Shown: piece by piece, positions 1 through 7,772 of the stretch
Numbering within the stretch: position 1 is the first letter of the stretch
How the letters are laid out: every line of letters begins with the position of its first letter
Origin: Meiothermus sp.
GTDB lineage: Bacteria; Deinococcota; Deinococci; Deinococcales; Thermaceae
Direction: 5' to 3'
Assembly (NCBI RefSeq): GCF_026004055.1
Contig: NZ_BPIJ01000001.1
Location: 434,001-498,000 of the forward strand
DNA length: 64,000 nt
Translations under genes and position numbers: made by a program
The notes under the pieces: generated by a model
The model's input: the letters and a program-made list of their open reading frames with translations, nothing else
Databases searched by the model: none
What the model was told of the DNA's origin: nothing

Positions 1-196
1 CCAGCAACGGGATGAGCACCAGGGTGCCAAACACCAGGACAAGGTAGCCAGGATAGCCTTGGTCTATCGGTCTGGGAAAAGCAGCCTGTAAAGCCCAGAA
101 CAAGAGGAGCCCAGAAAGCGTGGCCACCATCAGGGCTCCCCCCAAAAGCCCAATTGCCAGCAGGAAACCTCGAGCGCCAGGGGGGGAACGGTACAT
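1..196 (-). CDS. Hypothetical membrane protein, N-terminal part (cut by window edge)
   Basis: The reverse strand reads an open frame from an ATG at 196 to the window edge, about 65 residues, beginning MYRSPPGARG. Two hydrophobic stretches, roughly residues 11-34 and 48-65, look like membrane helices separated by a short polar loop. A GGAGGA ribosome binding site lies 6 nt upstream of the start. Too little is present to name a family. It is divergent from the aldehyde dehydrogenase gene. Confidence 0.6.
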   Translation of the reverse strand, partial: MYRSPPGARGFLLAIGLLGGALMVATLSGLLLFWALQAAFPRPIDQGYPGYLVLVFGTLVLIPLL

Positions 197-246
197 ACAG
201 TCCTCCGTGTGCCTTGTTTGGGACTGGCCCAAGCAACCTAATCGGC

Positions 247-269
247 GCCCCCAGCATATACTTGGGGGC
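247..269. other. Short GC-rich hairpin between divergent genes
   Basis: A perfect 7-bp stem (GCCCCCA at 247-253, TGGGGGC at 263-269) encloses a loop that contains TATACT-like sequence. It sits between two divergent genes, so it is unlikely to be a terminator. It may overlap a promoter, but no matching -35 box is evident. Confidence 0.3.
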
Positions 270-392
270 CCCATTTTGTAAGCCCTGTGGTCATATTTGT
301 TGCCTGTGGTGCGGTATGGAAGCGCTTTAATCTGACTTTCGCGGGCCAAGCCCTTGACGCAGGCCGTCCTATGCTCCCACCATAGACGTACC

Positions 393-1994
393 ATGCTCGA
401 GACCGGACGGCTCCGGGCCATCAATCCGCCCCGCGAAGCCCCGCAGTTCACCCCCGCCCTACTGGAACGGCTGGCAAAGCGGGTATCGCTATGGGGCGAG
501 CGGCCCCGTCAGACCCTGTACGCACCCTTCGACGGAAGCGTACTGGGAACCATCCCGATTTGCATTCCCGAGGATGCCCAGCAAGCTGTTCAACGAGCCA
601 GAACTGCCCAGGCCGCATGGGCTAAAGTAGATCCTAGAGTCCGGGCGCGTATTATGCTGCGCTTTCACGACCTGCTCTTGGAGCGCCAGCCCGAAATCCT
701 CGACCTGACCCAGTACGAAACCGGCAAGGCCCGCCGCGATGCCCAGGAGGAGCTTCTGGACTCGGCCATCGTGGCGCAGTTCTACGCTACCCGCAGCCCC
801 GGCTGGCTGCGCCCCCGGCGTACCGGCGGAACCTTTGTGGGCCTGACCCAGACCTGGGAGTACCGCCATCCGGTGGGAGTGGTGGGGGTTATCGCACCCT
901 GGAACTACCCGTTGGTTATGGCGGTGAGTGAGCCGATTCCGGCCCTGATGGCCGGCAACGCGGTGGTATTGAAGCCCGACCCCCAGACCACCTTTACGGC
1001 TTTGTGGGTTCAGGCCCTAATGGAAGAAGCGGGGCTGCCGCCCGAGCTGTTTCAGATTGTGACCGGCGGGGCGGAGGTGGGGGCGGCGTTGGTGGCCTCG
1101 GCCGACTTCATCGCCCTGACCGGCAGCACCCCCACCGGGCGCAAGGTGGCCCGGCAGGCCGGGGAGCGGCTGATTGGGGTGAGCCTCGAGCTCGGTGGCA
1201 AAAACCCCATGCTGGTGCTGGAGGATGCCAACCTCGAGGCCGCCGTGGACGGGGCCATTCACGGGGCCTTTGCCAATGCAGGGCAGCTTTGTGTCTCGCT
1301 CGAGCGCATCTTTGTCCACGAAAAGGTCTTCGAGGCCTTCACCAAGCGCTTTGTGGAAAAAACCTTGGCCCTGCGGCTGGGGGCCACCCTCGACCACCGC
1401 TCGCAGATGGGCTCCCTGACCGTGCAGCGGCAGTTCGACACGGTGCTGGCCCACGTGCAGGACGCGGTATCCAAGGGCGCTAAGGTGCTTTTGGGCGGGC
1501 GACCTCGGCCCGACCTGGGGCCCCTCTTCTTCGAGCCCACCATCCTGACCGACGTAACCCCCGCGATGCGTGTGTACGCCGAGGAAACCTTTGGCCCGGT
1601 GGTGAGCCTGTACAAGTTTAGCGACCTCGAGCAGGTGCTCACCCTCATCAACCAGAGCGAGTATGGCCTCAATGCCAGCGTATGGACCCAAAACCTCCGC
1701 AAAGGCCGTGAGGTGGCCGCCCGCATCCAGGCCGGAACCGTGAATATCAACGAGAGCTACGCCGCCGCCTGGGCCTCGATGGATGCCACCATGGGGGGCT
1801 TCAAGGCCTCGGGGCTGGGGCGACGGCACGGCAAAGAGGGGCTCTATCGCTTTACCGAGGTACAGACCATCGCCATCGAGCGATTAATACCCGTCACCGG
1901 CCCGACCTGGCTTCCGAGGGGCTGGTACGGGCGCATCGTGACCGCAGCGCTGCGGACTCTTAAGACACTAGCCCGGCTGTGGTACCGGGTTTAG
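393..1994 (+). CDS. Aldehyde dehydrogenase (succinate-semialdehyde dehydrogenase-like)
   Basis: NAD(P)-dependent oxidation of an aldehyde to a carboxylic acid, 533 residues. From this start the general base is Glu266 (in LELGGKNP) and the nucleophile Cys300 (in GQLCVS), 34 residues apart as in the family. The APWNYP motif near residue 170 and a C-terminal GLGRRHG region also fit. Substrate cannot be read from sequence; the semialdehyde branch is a guess. The frame stays open upstream to a TTG at 354, but the ATG at 393 puts the active-site residues at family positions. There is no clear Shine-Dalgarno. The stop overlaps the convergent anti-sigma gene by 4 nt. The C-terminus is a little longer than usual, with a basic amphipathic end. 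Confidence 0.85.
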   Translation: MLETGRLRAINPPREAPQFTPALLERLAKRVSLWGERPRQTLYAPFDGSVLGTIPICIPEDAQQAVQRARTAQAAWAKVDPRVRARIMLRFHDLLLERQPEILDLTQYETGKARRDAQEELLDSAIVAQFYATRSPGWLRPRRTGGTFVGLTQTWEYRHPVGVVGVIAPWNYPLVMAVSEPIPALMAGNAVVLKPDPQTTFTALWVQALMEEAGLPPELFQIVTGGAEVGAALVASADFIALTGSTPTGRKVARQAGERLIGVSLELGGKNPMLVLEDANLEAAVDGAIHGAFANAGQLCVSLERIFVHEKVFEAFTKRFVEKTLALRLGATLDHRSQMGSLTVQRQFDTVLAHVQDAVSKGAKVLLGGRPRPDLGPLFFEPTILTDVTPAMRVYAEETFGPVVSLYKFSDLEQVLTLINQSEYGLNASVWTQNLRKGREVAARIQAGTVNINESYAAAWASMDATMGGFKASGLGRRHGKEGLYRFTEVQTIAIERLIPVTGPTWLPRGWYGRIVTAALRTLKTLARLWYRV

Positions 1995-2632
1995 GAGGTA
2001 GGCACCCGGCCCAAGGGCTCGGTGGGCTGGGGGCTGCCGCCGGGGGGCTCGAGGCTCACCCCCATAAAGTCGAAGCCCTCGTAGTTGGTCTCGAACACCC
2101 GCCCCGAAAAAACCCCCAACGAAACCGGCTCTGCGCCGCTCTTGCGGCCCCAGGCCTGGTAGACCTTGCCCGGCGGGGGCGGCTCGCGCAGCACCATTAA
2201 GCAGGGCCCCTCCTCCCGCCAGAGCATGGTGCCAAAAGCCTGGCCTTGGCTATTTTTGATGAGTTGCCACTTCACCTCGGGGTCGGCCAGCCAGCGGGCC
2301 AGCTTGGCCTGTTCCTGAGCGAGCGCCTGGTACTGCCGGTATAGGCCCACCCCCCAGCCCCCCAGACCCAACACCAAAAGCACCAATGCAGCCGCCGCCC
2401 AACCCAGGAAATTCCGCCTCGGGAAGGCGCTGCGCTGAATGCGGGCCCACACCCGCGGAGGTGGAGTTACCGGCGGCAGGCTCTGGGGGAGCCGCAGCAG
2501 CACCGCCTGAAGCTCCGCTAGCTCCTGGCGCAGTTCGGGGGAGGCTTGCAGGGCTTGCTCGAGCCGGGTTTTTTCTTCCCCCTCCAGCAGCCCCAGGGCG
2601 TAGTCGGGCAGCAGCTCGTGGAGGTCTTTCAT
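1991..2632 (-). CDS. Anti-sigma factor, RskA type
   Basis: Membrane-anchored anti-sigma factor of 213 residues. The N-terminal part (residues 1-60, with HELLPDYALGLLEGEE) is the helical sigma-binding domain. A single membrane helix lies at about residues 75-97. The outer domain contains GKVYQAWGRKSG and GVFSG, as in the RskA/anti-sigma-K family. Its start overlaps the stop of the sigma gene in an ATGA, so the pair is translationally coupled. It probably holds the sigma factor at the membrane until a signal or proteolysis releases it; the signal is unknown. Confidence 0.85.
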   Translation of the reverse strand: MKDLHELLPDYALGLLEGEEKTRLEQALQASPELRQELAELQAVLLRLPQSLPPVTPPPRVWARIQRSAFPRRNFLGWAAAALVLLVLGLGGWGVGLYRQYQALAQEQAKLARWLADPEVKWQLIKNSQGQAFGTMLWREEGPCLMVLREPPPPGKVYQAWGRKSGAEPVSLGVFSGRVFETNYEGFDFMGVSLEPPGGSPQPTEPLGRVPTS

Positions 2633-3198
2633 GCGTCCTCCGAGACCTGTGGCCCGCCCAGGTACTCGCGGAGCTTGAGCAGGGCCCGGCGCAGCCGGGT
2701 CTTGACCGTACCCAGGGGAAGGTGGTGTCGTTCGGCCAGCTCGCTGTGGCTGTAGCCATCATAAAAGGCTTCCTCGAGCAGCCTGCGGTCGGTGGGCTCG
2801 AGCGTGTGCAATGCCCGCCGAATCATAATCCGATCGGTAGGGTCGTCCTCTCGCCACAGTCCCAACTCCTGGTCGGGGTTGTGCAGGTCGTGGTCTTCCA
2901 GTTTTTGGGGCCGGGCCTTGCGGCTGCGTAAGCGCGAGAGGGCCAGGTTTCGCCCGATGGTAAACAAAAACGCTGTTACGCCGCCACGCTCAGGCTGGTA
3001 GCGGGCGGCCTCCCGGTAGAGCTGAACAAAACTGTCTTGCAAGATCTCTTCGGCCTCCTCGCGGCTCTGGAGCATCCGCAGGAGAAGCGCGTACAGCGAG
3101 GGGCTATAACGCCGGTATAGCTCTTCCAAAGCACGCTCATCCCCTTTAGCGAGGCGCGACATCAGGGCAATGTCTGGCTCCACGCCTCTATTCAACAC
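2629..3198 (-). CDS. ECF RNA polymerase sigma factor (SigK-like)
   Basis: Extracytoplasmic-function sigma factor, 189 residues. Region 2 is seen around EEILQDSFVQLYREAARY and TIGRNLALSRLRSRK (core and -10 binding). Region 4 ends with the helix-turn-helix LPLGTVKTRLRRALLKLREYL. A GTG at 3198 is the first possible start and has no strong Shine-Dalgarno, so a later start such as the Met before SRLAKGDE is possible. It heads the pair with the RskA-type anti-sigma gene. Such pairs usually control a small envelope or oxidative stress regulon; OsmC is transcribed in the same direction just upstream. Confidence 0.85.
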   Translation of the reverse strand: MLNRGVEPDIALMSRLAKGDERALEELYRRYSPSLYALLLRMLQSREEAEEILQDSFVQLYREAARYQPERGGVTAFLFTIGRNLALSRLRSRKARPQKLEDHDLHNPDQELGLWREDDPTDRIMIRRALHTLEPTDRRLLEEAFYDGYSHSELAERHHLPLGTVKTRLRRALLKLREYLGGPQVSEDA

Positions 3199-3257
3199 TA
3201 CGTTTGAGGTTGGCGCTATAGATGTTCAAGCAAAATGAATCCTCAAGTATAGCCCCT

Positions 3258-3677
3258 TCAAACCAACCGGGCCTCGAGGGTAATTTCGGGCACTGCGGCC
3301 AGGGCCTTGGAGATGGGGCACTTGGCCTTGGCTTCCTGGGCCAGCTCCTGAAACTTTTCCGCGTCAATGCCGGGCACCTTGGCTACCATTTGTAGCTCGA
3401 TTTTGGTGATGGTAGGGCCCTCGCCCAGGTGCACTTTGGCGGTGGCGTTTAGTTCTTCGGGTGGGGTGTTGTTGTTGGTGAGCAAGGCCGAAAGAAACAT
3501 GGCATAGCAGCCGGCAAGGGCCGCCCCGATCAGCTCCTCGGGGTTGGTGCCGGGGGCATCGGCGAACCTCGAGGCCCAGGTATAGGGCCCTTCATACACC
3601 CCGCTTTCCAGCTTCAAATGGCCCTGGCCTTCCTTTAGGGTACCTTTCCAGACTGCATTGGCTGAACGTATCGGCAT
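3258..3677 (-). CDS. osmC: OsmC/Ohr family peroxiredoxin
   Basis: Thiol-dependent hydroperoxide-reducing protein, 139 residues. The two redox cysteines are Cys57 (in ALAGCYAM) and Cys120 (in AKCPISKAL), the spacing expected for OsmC. The N-terminus MPIRSANAVWKG and the GTNPEELIGAA segment are typical. The frame opens at 3701, but AAAGGAG lies about 8 nt before the ATG at 3677, so that start is chosen. It is separated from the ECF sigma gene by about 60 nt and could belong to the same stress response, although no shared promoter was identified. Confidence 0.88.
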   Translation of the reverse strand: MPIRSANAVWKGTLKEGQGHLKLESGVYEGPYTWASRFADAPGTNPEELIGAALAGCYAMFLSALLTNNNTPPEELNATAKVHLGEGPTITKIELQMVAKVPGIDAEKFQELAQEAKAKCPISKALAAVPEITLEARLV

Positions 3678-3884
3678 GGCTTGGCTCCTTTCTTTTATCA
3701 TAATGCGCCGCTTGCGATAGGGCCGGCTGTGTTCTAGGTTGCAAGTTGCTTTCAGAGCGGGATTGAGGGCTAGGCATAGTGGCTATTCAGGTAGGCCATG
3801 CATTTAGTTTGCGACCTTGGGCCTTCAATTTTTGGCTTTACCTAATGGTTTGACCTTTCCTGGCCAAACGCGCACAATGCCCTG

Positions 3885-4724
3885 GTGCTGGCCTTCTTGT
3901 TTGTGGATGGGTTGGGGCTTTCGCACGACCCCCGAAGCCCACTAGAGCGCCTGGATCTGCCCACCCTACGCGCTCTGAGCGGGGGATTTCGCCAAGAGCC
4001 CTTTAGCCAGTCCAACCTGGCCTACCGGGTTTTGGATGCCGGGCTGGGGGTAGAGGGCCTGCCCCAGTCGGGTACCGGCCAGACCACTTTGCTAACCGGA
4101 ATCAATGCTGCCCGGTGGCTGGGCTACCACCAGGGGCCCCACCCTCTGCGCAGGCTACAGGAGCTTTTGCAGCAGGAGAGCCTGCAGGTCTGGGCTGCGC
4201 AGCGGGGCTTGCGGGTTTTGCACGCCAACGCCTATCGTCAGGAGTACCTGGAGCGGGTGTTGGACAGCCGTCGTAATCTGCTCTCGGCCTTTGGTTTTGC
4301 GGCCAGAGTGGCCGGGTTGGAGTTGCTTCCCCTGGGGCATCCCCAGGCCCTTTTGCCGGCTTTCTGGCCCGAACCTGAGGCCGCAGGCCGGTGCTTTGCT
4401 CACATCGCTCAGCAGCACCACCTGACCCTCTTGGAAAACTGGGCCCTGGATTATACGGCCCATCGCCAGCCGGAAACCCTAGACGAACGCTTTGTGGAGC
4501 TCGAGCGATTCCTAAGCGGCTTTTTGGAGGCAAACCCCGGGGTCACCCTGGTACTCACCGCCGACCACGGCAACGCCGAAGAGCCCTGGCACACCCAGCA
4601 CACCCTAAACCCGGTGCCGCTTATCGTTCACGGCCCTATGGCCCACGATCTCCCCGAGATGCATAGCCTGGCCGACGTAGCGCCCTGGATCAAGCACAAG
4701 CTTTCCTCATTGGCAACAATCTGA
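3885..4724 (+). CDS. Alkaline phosphatase superfamily (metalloenzyme) protein
   Basis: A 279-residue protein of the phosphoglycerate mutase/alkaline phosphatase metalloenzyme fold. The N-terminal FVDGLGL supplies a metal-binding Asp, SGTGQTTLLTG near residue 65 resembles the nucleophile loop, and LVLTADHGNAEEPWHTQHT near the C-terminus carries the Asp-His and His metal ligands. It is shorter than cofactor-independent mutase and lacks its inserted domain, so a small phosphatase or phosphotransferase is more likely; the substrate is unknown. The start is taken as GTG at 3885 without a clear Shine-Dalgarno. The TGA stop lies in the first bases of repeat B. Confidence 0.7.
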   Translation: MLAFLFVDGLGLSHDPRSPLERLDLPTLRALSGGFRQEPFSQSNLAYRVLDAGLGVEGLPQSGTGQTTLLTGINAARWLGYHQGPHPLRRLQELLQQESLQVWAAQRGLRVLHANAYRQEYLERVLDSRRNLLSAFGFAARVAGLELLPLGHPQALLPAFWPEPEAAGRCFAHIAQQHHLTLLENWALDYTAHRQPETLDERFVELERFLSGFLEANPGVTLVLTADHGNAEEPWHTQHTLNPVPLIVHGPMAHDLPEMHSLADVAPWIKHKLSSLATI

Positions 4725-4922
4725 TACCAGATTCGGTTAGTTCGTCACCGAATGGGGACGAACTAACCCGACCAAAGTTATCCGCGTAGCGGAGGGCGAT
4801 ACCGCCCCTTGGAAGGGAGACGTTTTTTTCGCCGACCGTCAGGGAGGGGTGTGCTCTAGGATTCAAAAAGATAGCCCCCAGGGTGGTTTGTTTTGAAGAC
4901 TATCTTTTTGAATCCGGTATGA
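4723..4922 (+). repeat. Family B repeat, copy 1 (two long hairpins)
   Basis: About 200 bp bounded by inverted ends of the form TGATACCRGATTC. It contains a stem GTTAGTTCGTC/GACGAACTAAC and a 16-bp perfect stem (GGATTCAAAAAGATAG at about 4859 with its complement near 4899). A second copy in opposite orientation lies at 39688-39850. No protein is encoded. Its first bases provide the stop codon of the upstream gene. Confidence 0.75.
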
Positions 4923-4985
4923 TTCGGCCTGTCCCAAAACAGGGCATCGCGCCTTGGCTCCTTGGCATGGGCAAGCGAAAGATGT

Positions 4986-5015
4986 TTGACCGCTTCTGCC
5001 CTGCCGTGCTATCTT
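4986..5015 (+). promoter_or_regulatory. Promoter of the tRNA-Pro/tRNA-Gly pair
   Basis: TTGACC (4986-4991) and TATCTT (5010-5015) are separated by 18 bp and lie about 38 nt upstream of mature tRNA-Pro. This is a good housekeeping sigma promoter match. Confidence 0.7.
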
Positions 5016-5052
5016 TGAACCTGCGCTTTGGCTTGAGAGCCAGACGTACAAT

Positions 5053-5129
<77 letters not shown>

Positions 5130-5161
5130 GCCCCAGCGGCCGGCGTGCTCAGGTATGAAAC

Positions 5162-5237
5162 GCGGGAGTAGCTCAGTTGGTAGAGCGTCAGCCTTCCAAG
5201 CTGAATGTCGCGGGTTCGAATCCCGTCTCCCGCTCCA
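5162..5237 (+). tRNA. tRNA-Gly (anticodon TCC)
   Basis: A 76-nt cloverleaf with acceptor GCGGGAG/CTCCCGC, discriminator T and an encoded CCA. The loop CTTCCAA in stem TCAGC/GCTGA gives anticodon TCC. A terminator follows immediately. Confidence 0.96.
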
Positions 5238-5240
5238 CAA

Positions 5241-5264
5241 GCCGCCCTATGGGCGGTTTTTTTT
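5241..5264 (+). terminator. Rho-independent terminator after tRNA-Gly
   Basis: CCGCCC (5242-5247) pairs with GGGCGG (5251-5256) across a 3-nt loop and is followed by eight T residues. Confidence 0.9.
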
Positions 5265-5283
5265 GTCTTCCTTTAGCCCGTGC

Positions 5284-5310
5284 TTGAAGGGGAGAGGAGT
5301 TTGCTAAACT
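5284..5310 (+). promoter_or_regulatory. Probable promoter of tRNA-Arg
   Basis: TAAACT at 5305-5310 is a plausible -10 box 28 nt before the mature tRNA. The -35 assignment is weak: TTGAAG at 5284 gives only 15 bp spacing. Confidence 0.4.
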
Positions 5311-5337
5311 ATCGCTGGCCCCCTGGTGGGGTGGTGG

Positions 5338-5413
5338 GCGCCCGTAGCTCAGTGGAGAGAGCAGCCGCCTTCTAAGCGGTAGGTCGGGGGTTCGAATCCT
5401 CCCGGGCGCGCCA
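5338..5413 (+). tRNA. tRNA-Arg (anticodon TCT)
   Basis: A 76-nt cloverleaf with acceptor GCGCCCG/CGGGCGC, discriminator G and an encoded CCA. The loop CTTCTAA in stem GCCGC/GCGGT gives anticodon TCT. It comes after its own gap and promoter rather than the Pro-Gly transcript. Confidence 0.95.
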
Positions 5414-5437
5414 GTTCAGGGCGGTTTTCACAAGCAG

Positions 5438-5497
5438 TCCCTACAGCAGCTTTTGCTGTAGGGATGCAAGAATCCGGGATTGCACAGACCCCGGATT
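5438..5497 (+). other. Two consecutive perfect hairpins downstream of tRNA-Arg
   Basis: An 11-bp stem (TCCCTACAGCA at 5438-5448 with TGCTGTAGGGA at 5454-5464) and an 8-bp stem (AATCCGGG at 5471, CCCGGATT at 5490) lie 6 nt apart. Neither has a downstream T-run, so they could be transcript-end processing structures or repeat remnants rather than a classic terminator. They are the only structure seen between the tRNA and repeat D1. Confidence 0.5.
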
Positions 5498-5550
5498 CAC
5501 AAAGAGAATCGTCGTTCGTATCCGAGAGACTTTGCTTATGAAGCCCAGTT

Positions 5551-5780
5551 ACAGTGCTCTTCACAGACGTGGCCACTCACGAAAACGAGAAGGGACAAGC
5601 AGACGTGCCTCACCGAGGTGAGGCACGTCTGCGTTGCGTCTGGGCCAGGTTAGCCACCTTGTGGCTGTGGCATAAGCCATTCCCTGGCAGACGCATGTTA
5701 CGCACTGGGGCGTGGGCCACGGGTGCTTGGGTTTCGAGTTTCCCGGCGGCCACTGTTCTGTCCAGGGCAAAAGATTCTTA
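5551..5780 (+). repeat. Family D repeat, copy 1 (attached to A1)
   Basis: About 230 bp repeated in inverted orientation at 28103-28336, and represented by its outer ~27 bp at 32325. It contains a perfect 16-bp stem with a 2-nt loop (GCAGACGTGCCTCACC near 5599 and its complement). In both full copies D joins an A element at the same point, so D-A is a composite unit. Short open frames here are not supported as genes. Confidence 0.75.
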
Positions 5781-6120
5781 GTGGTCTGGTAACAAAATAC
5801 GCAGTATGGGGTTTAGCCTTCAGAACGCGCCGTGTCTCGTAAACCTGGGCCTTCGGTGTCTTGCCTGTACGGTCATGCAAAAAGCACCCCACCCCGCTTC
5901 GCCCCTTCCCTCCCCTACTGCGTAGGGGAGGCCAGGTGGGGTGGCTGACCTGGCCCTTCACGCAGCGGATTGGGGGCCTTGCCTGATACCCTCCCCCACC
6001 CTCCCTACGCGGTAGGGAGGGCGTTTTTAGGCCATCTCGGGGGCCGAAGTGGGATGGAATCTCTACAACGATGTATTCGGTGTGCGGTACATAACTTCGG
6101 AAATTTAGTTACCAGACCAC
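5781..6120 (+). mobile_element. Family A MITE-like element, copy A1 (340 bp)
   Basis: Begins GTGGTCTGGTAAC and ends with its complement GTTACCAGACCAC (13-bp terminal inverted repeats), flanked by TTA on both sides. Two internal palindromes (CCTCCCCTACTGCGTAGGGGAGG and CCCTCCCTACGCGGTAGGGAGGG, each slightly imperfect) dominate the middle. No transposase is encoded. Full copies of exactly the same length occur at 27763, 37143, 49851 and 53806. Confidence 0.85.
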
Positions 6121-6123
6121 TTA

Positions 6124-6326
6124 GTGGTCTGGTAACAAAGTATGTGACCCCACTTTTTCCGTCATTGCGAGCATCCGCAGGATGCAAAGCAATCCAGAAT
6201 CTCTGCCCGGCCAGCCTACACAAGGCTATCTGGATTGCTTCGTCGGCGGGGGCCTCCTCGCAATGACAAGGTGCTCACATCTTGGATTTGTAAGGGCAAA
6301 GTGACGAAAATCAGATTACCAGACTA
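6124..6326 (+). mobile_element. Family C element, copy C1
   Basis: About 200 bp starting GTGGTCTGGTAACAAAG and ending ATTACCAGAC, so its termini resemble those of family A. The interior is the ATTGCGAG...GCAATGAC type of inverted repeat with two copies of GGATTGCTTCG in opposite sense. It abuts A1 with only TTA between, an arrangement repeated at 36938-37482 and 53655-54145. Confidence 0.75.
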
Positions 6327-6368
6327 ACTCCCGTGGTCGGGGTAGAAAGTCTCATCCCATACTTGGTA

Positions 6369-7772
6369 TCAGGCCTGGGCTCGAGGCTTTAGCAAGTCCT
6401 CCGGTTCACTTTTGAGCGGTTTTGACAGCAAGAACGCTACGGCCCGCTGGGCCGTGCTGCGGCCCATGCGGATCACCTCGGGGAGCCCTACCCCATGGTA
6501 GGCGGCTCCGGCCAGAAAGAGGCCCGGCAGAGTTTCGGCGCTCAAAGCCTGGGCCACACGCTCTTGATGGCCTACGGTGTAGCGGGGCAGGCCCAGCGGC
6601 CAGTGGAACACCCAGGTCTGAAGCGGTTTGGGCACCTTCCCCCAGAGCCGCTCGAGGTCATGCAAGGCTAACTTAGCCAGCTGGTCTGGGCTGGCTTCGA
6701 CCCCCGAAAAATAGGCCCGCACCAAGCCAAGGCCCTCGGGGGCCCGTCCTGTCCACTTCTGGTCGCTCCAGGTAAAGCCCCGGGCGCTAAAGCCCTGGCC
6801 CAGGCTCATCAAGATACCGTGGCCAACCCGAGGCGGCAGCTGTGTCTTATCGAAGGCAAGGCTGACGGTGGCCGAACTGCCATAGGGAATTGCTTGCAGT
6901 GCGTGAGCGGCTTCGGGGTGAAGGTTCGCCAGCAGCTCTCCCGTAACCCCCGCGGGGGTGGCCAGTACGATGGCATCGGCTTGTATCAACCCTGCGGAGG
7001 TATGAATCAGCCAGCTTTTGGAGCGCTCGATTCTGCTCACCTGCGTGCCCAGACGGATGTCTACTGCGGTTAGGCGGGCCTCCAAGGCCTGTACCAAGCG
7101 GCCCAAGCCCCCCTCAAGCGAGGCGAACAACTGCCCGGCTTCGCGGCTACCGCGCTCTTTACGCTGGGCCATGGCCCCCCGGATCAGACTGCCGTACTGC
7201 TGCTCGAGGGCCACAAGCTGCGGGAAAGCTGCCTGGGTCGAGAGTTCGTAGGGGTCACCACCGTAAATGCCGCCCGAGAGTGGGGCTACCAGCCGCTCCC
7301 AGACCTGCCGCCCTAGCCGGCGCTCGATGAAGGCACCAAAAGCCTCATCGCCTTGGGGTCTTTTAGGAATGAACAAGTCGAGGAGGGCTCGAGCCTTGCC
7401 CAGGGGGCTCAGCAGGGGGCTCTGTGCCAGCGCCCGCAGGTCGCCTGGCACCACCATTTGCAAGCCTGCGGGAATTGGCAGCGCCCGCTCGCCATTGTGG
7501 ATGAGCGCCGAAGGTCTGGCGGGCGTGGTGCCCACTATTTCGGCCTCCAGACCTAGCTCTCGCATCAGTTCCAGGGCCCAGGGCTTATAGCGCACCACGG
7601 CGTCGGGGCCGCCCTCCAGTACGAAGCCCTGCTCGGCTACGGTAAGGATTTTGCCCCCCAGGCGGTTTTCGGCCTCGAGCAGGGTAATTTGCAGGTCGGG
7701 CGCTGCCTGCCGGGCGTAATAGGCGGCGGAAAGGCCCGCGGCCCCCCCTCCAATCACCACCAGATGCGCCAC
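6369..7772 (-). CDS. hemY: Coproporphyrinogen III / protoporphyrinogen oxidase (FAD)
   Basis: FAD-dependent oxidase of the porphyrin pathway, 467 residues. The N-terminal VVIGGGAAGLSAAYYAR is the FAD-binding Rossmann motif, and the C-terminal LFLAGAAYHGVGLPE is the usual second FAD contact. With HemQ beside it, the oxygen-dependent conversion of coproporphyrinogen III to coproporphyrin III (CgoX role) is more likely than protoporphyrinogen oxidation. The GTG start at 7772 overlaps the hemH stop by one base (TAGTG) with GAAGGGGG before it, so the longer frame from 7802 is rejected. It is the last gene of the haem operon; its TGA lies in a TGATACC sequence like the ends of repeat B. Confidence 0.9.
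   Translation of the reverse strand: MAHLVVIGGGAAGLSAAYYARQAAPDLQITLLEAENRLGGKILTVAEQGFVLEGGPDAVVRYKPWALELMRELGLEAEIVGTTPARPSALIHNGERALPIPAGLQMVVPGDLRALAQSPLLSPLGKARALLDLFIPKRPQGDEAFGAFIERRLGRQVWERLVAPLSGGIYGGDPYELSTQAAFPQLVALEQQYGSLIRGAMAQRKERGSREAGQLFASLEGGLGRLVQALEARLTAVDIRLGTQVSRIERSKSWLIHTSAGLIQADAIVLATPAGVTGELLANLHPEAAHALQAIPYGSSATVSLAFDKTQLPPRVGHGILMSLGQGFSARGFTWSDQKWTGRAPEGLGLVRAYFSGVEASPDQLAKLALHDLERLWGKVPKPLQTWVFHWPLGLPRYTVGHQERVAQALSAETLPGLFLAGAAYHGVGLPEVIRMGRSTAQRAVAFLLSKPLKSEPEDLLKPRAQA

Noticed and set aside
1017-1829. Long minus-strand frame opposite aldehyde dehydrogenase
   Set aside because: Shadow frame due to high GC at third codon positions; the plus-strand gene has full active-site motifs.
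5349-5576. Minus-strand frame with PGGFEPPTYRLEGG
   Set aside because: Antisense of tRNA-Arg plus repeat sequence; not a gene.
5970-6266. Recurring frame MGALPDTLPHPPYAV and the opposite-strand MKGQVSHPTWPP frame, seen in every A element
   Set aside because: They recur because the element DNA is nearly identical. They occur on both strands of one palindrome-rich sequence, run into different flanks in each copy, and lack a conserved end or ribosome site.
5551-6326. Possible CRISPR array because of repeated blocks
   Set aside because: The repeats are few, long, different from one another and scattered; there are no regular short repeats and spacers, and no cas genes.
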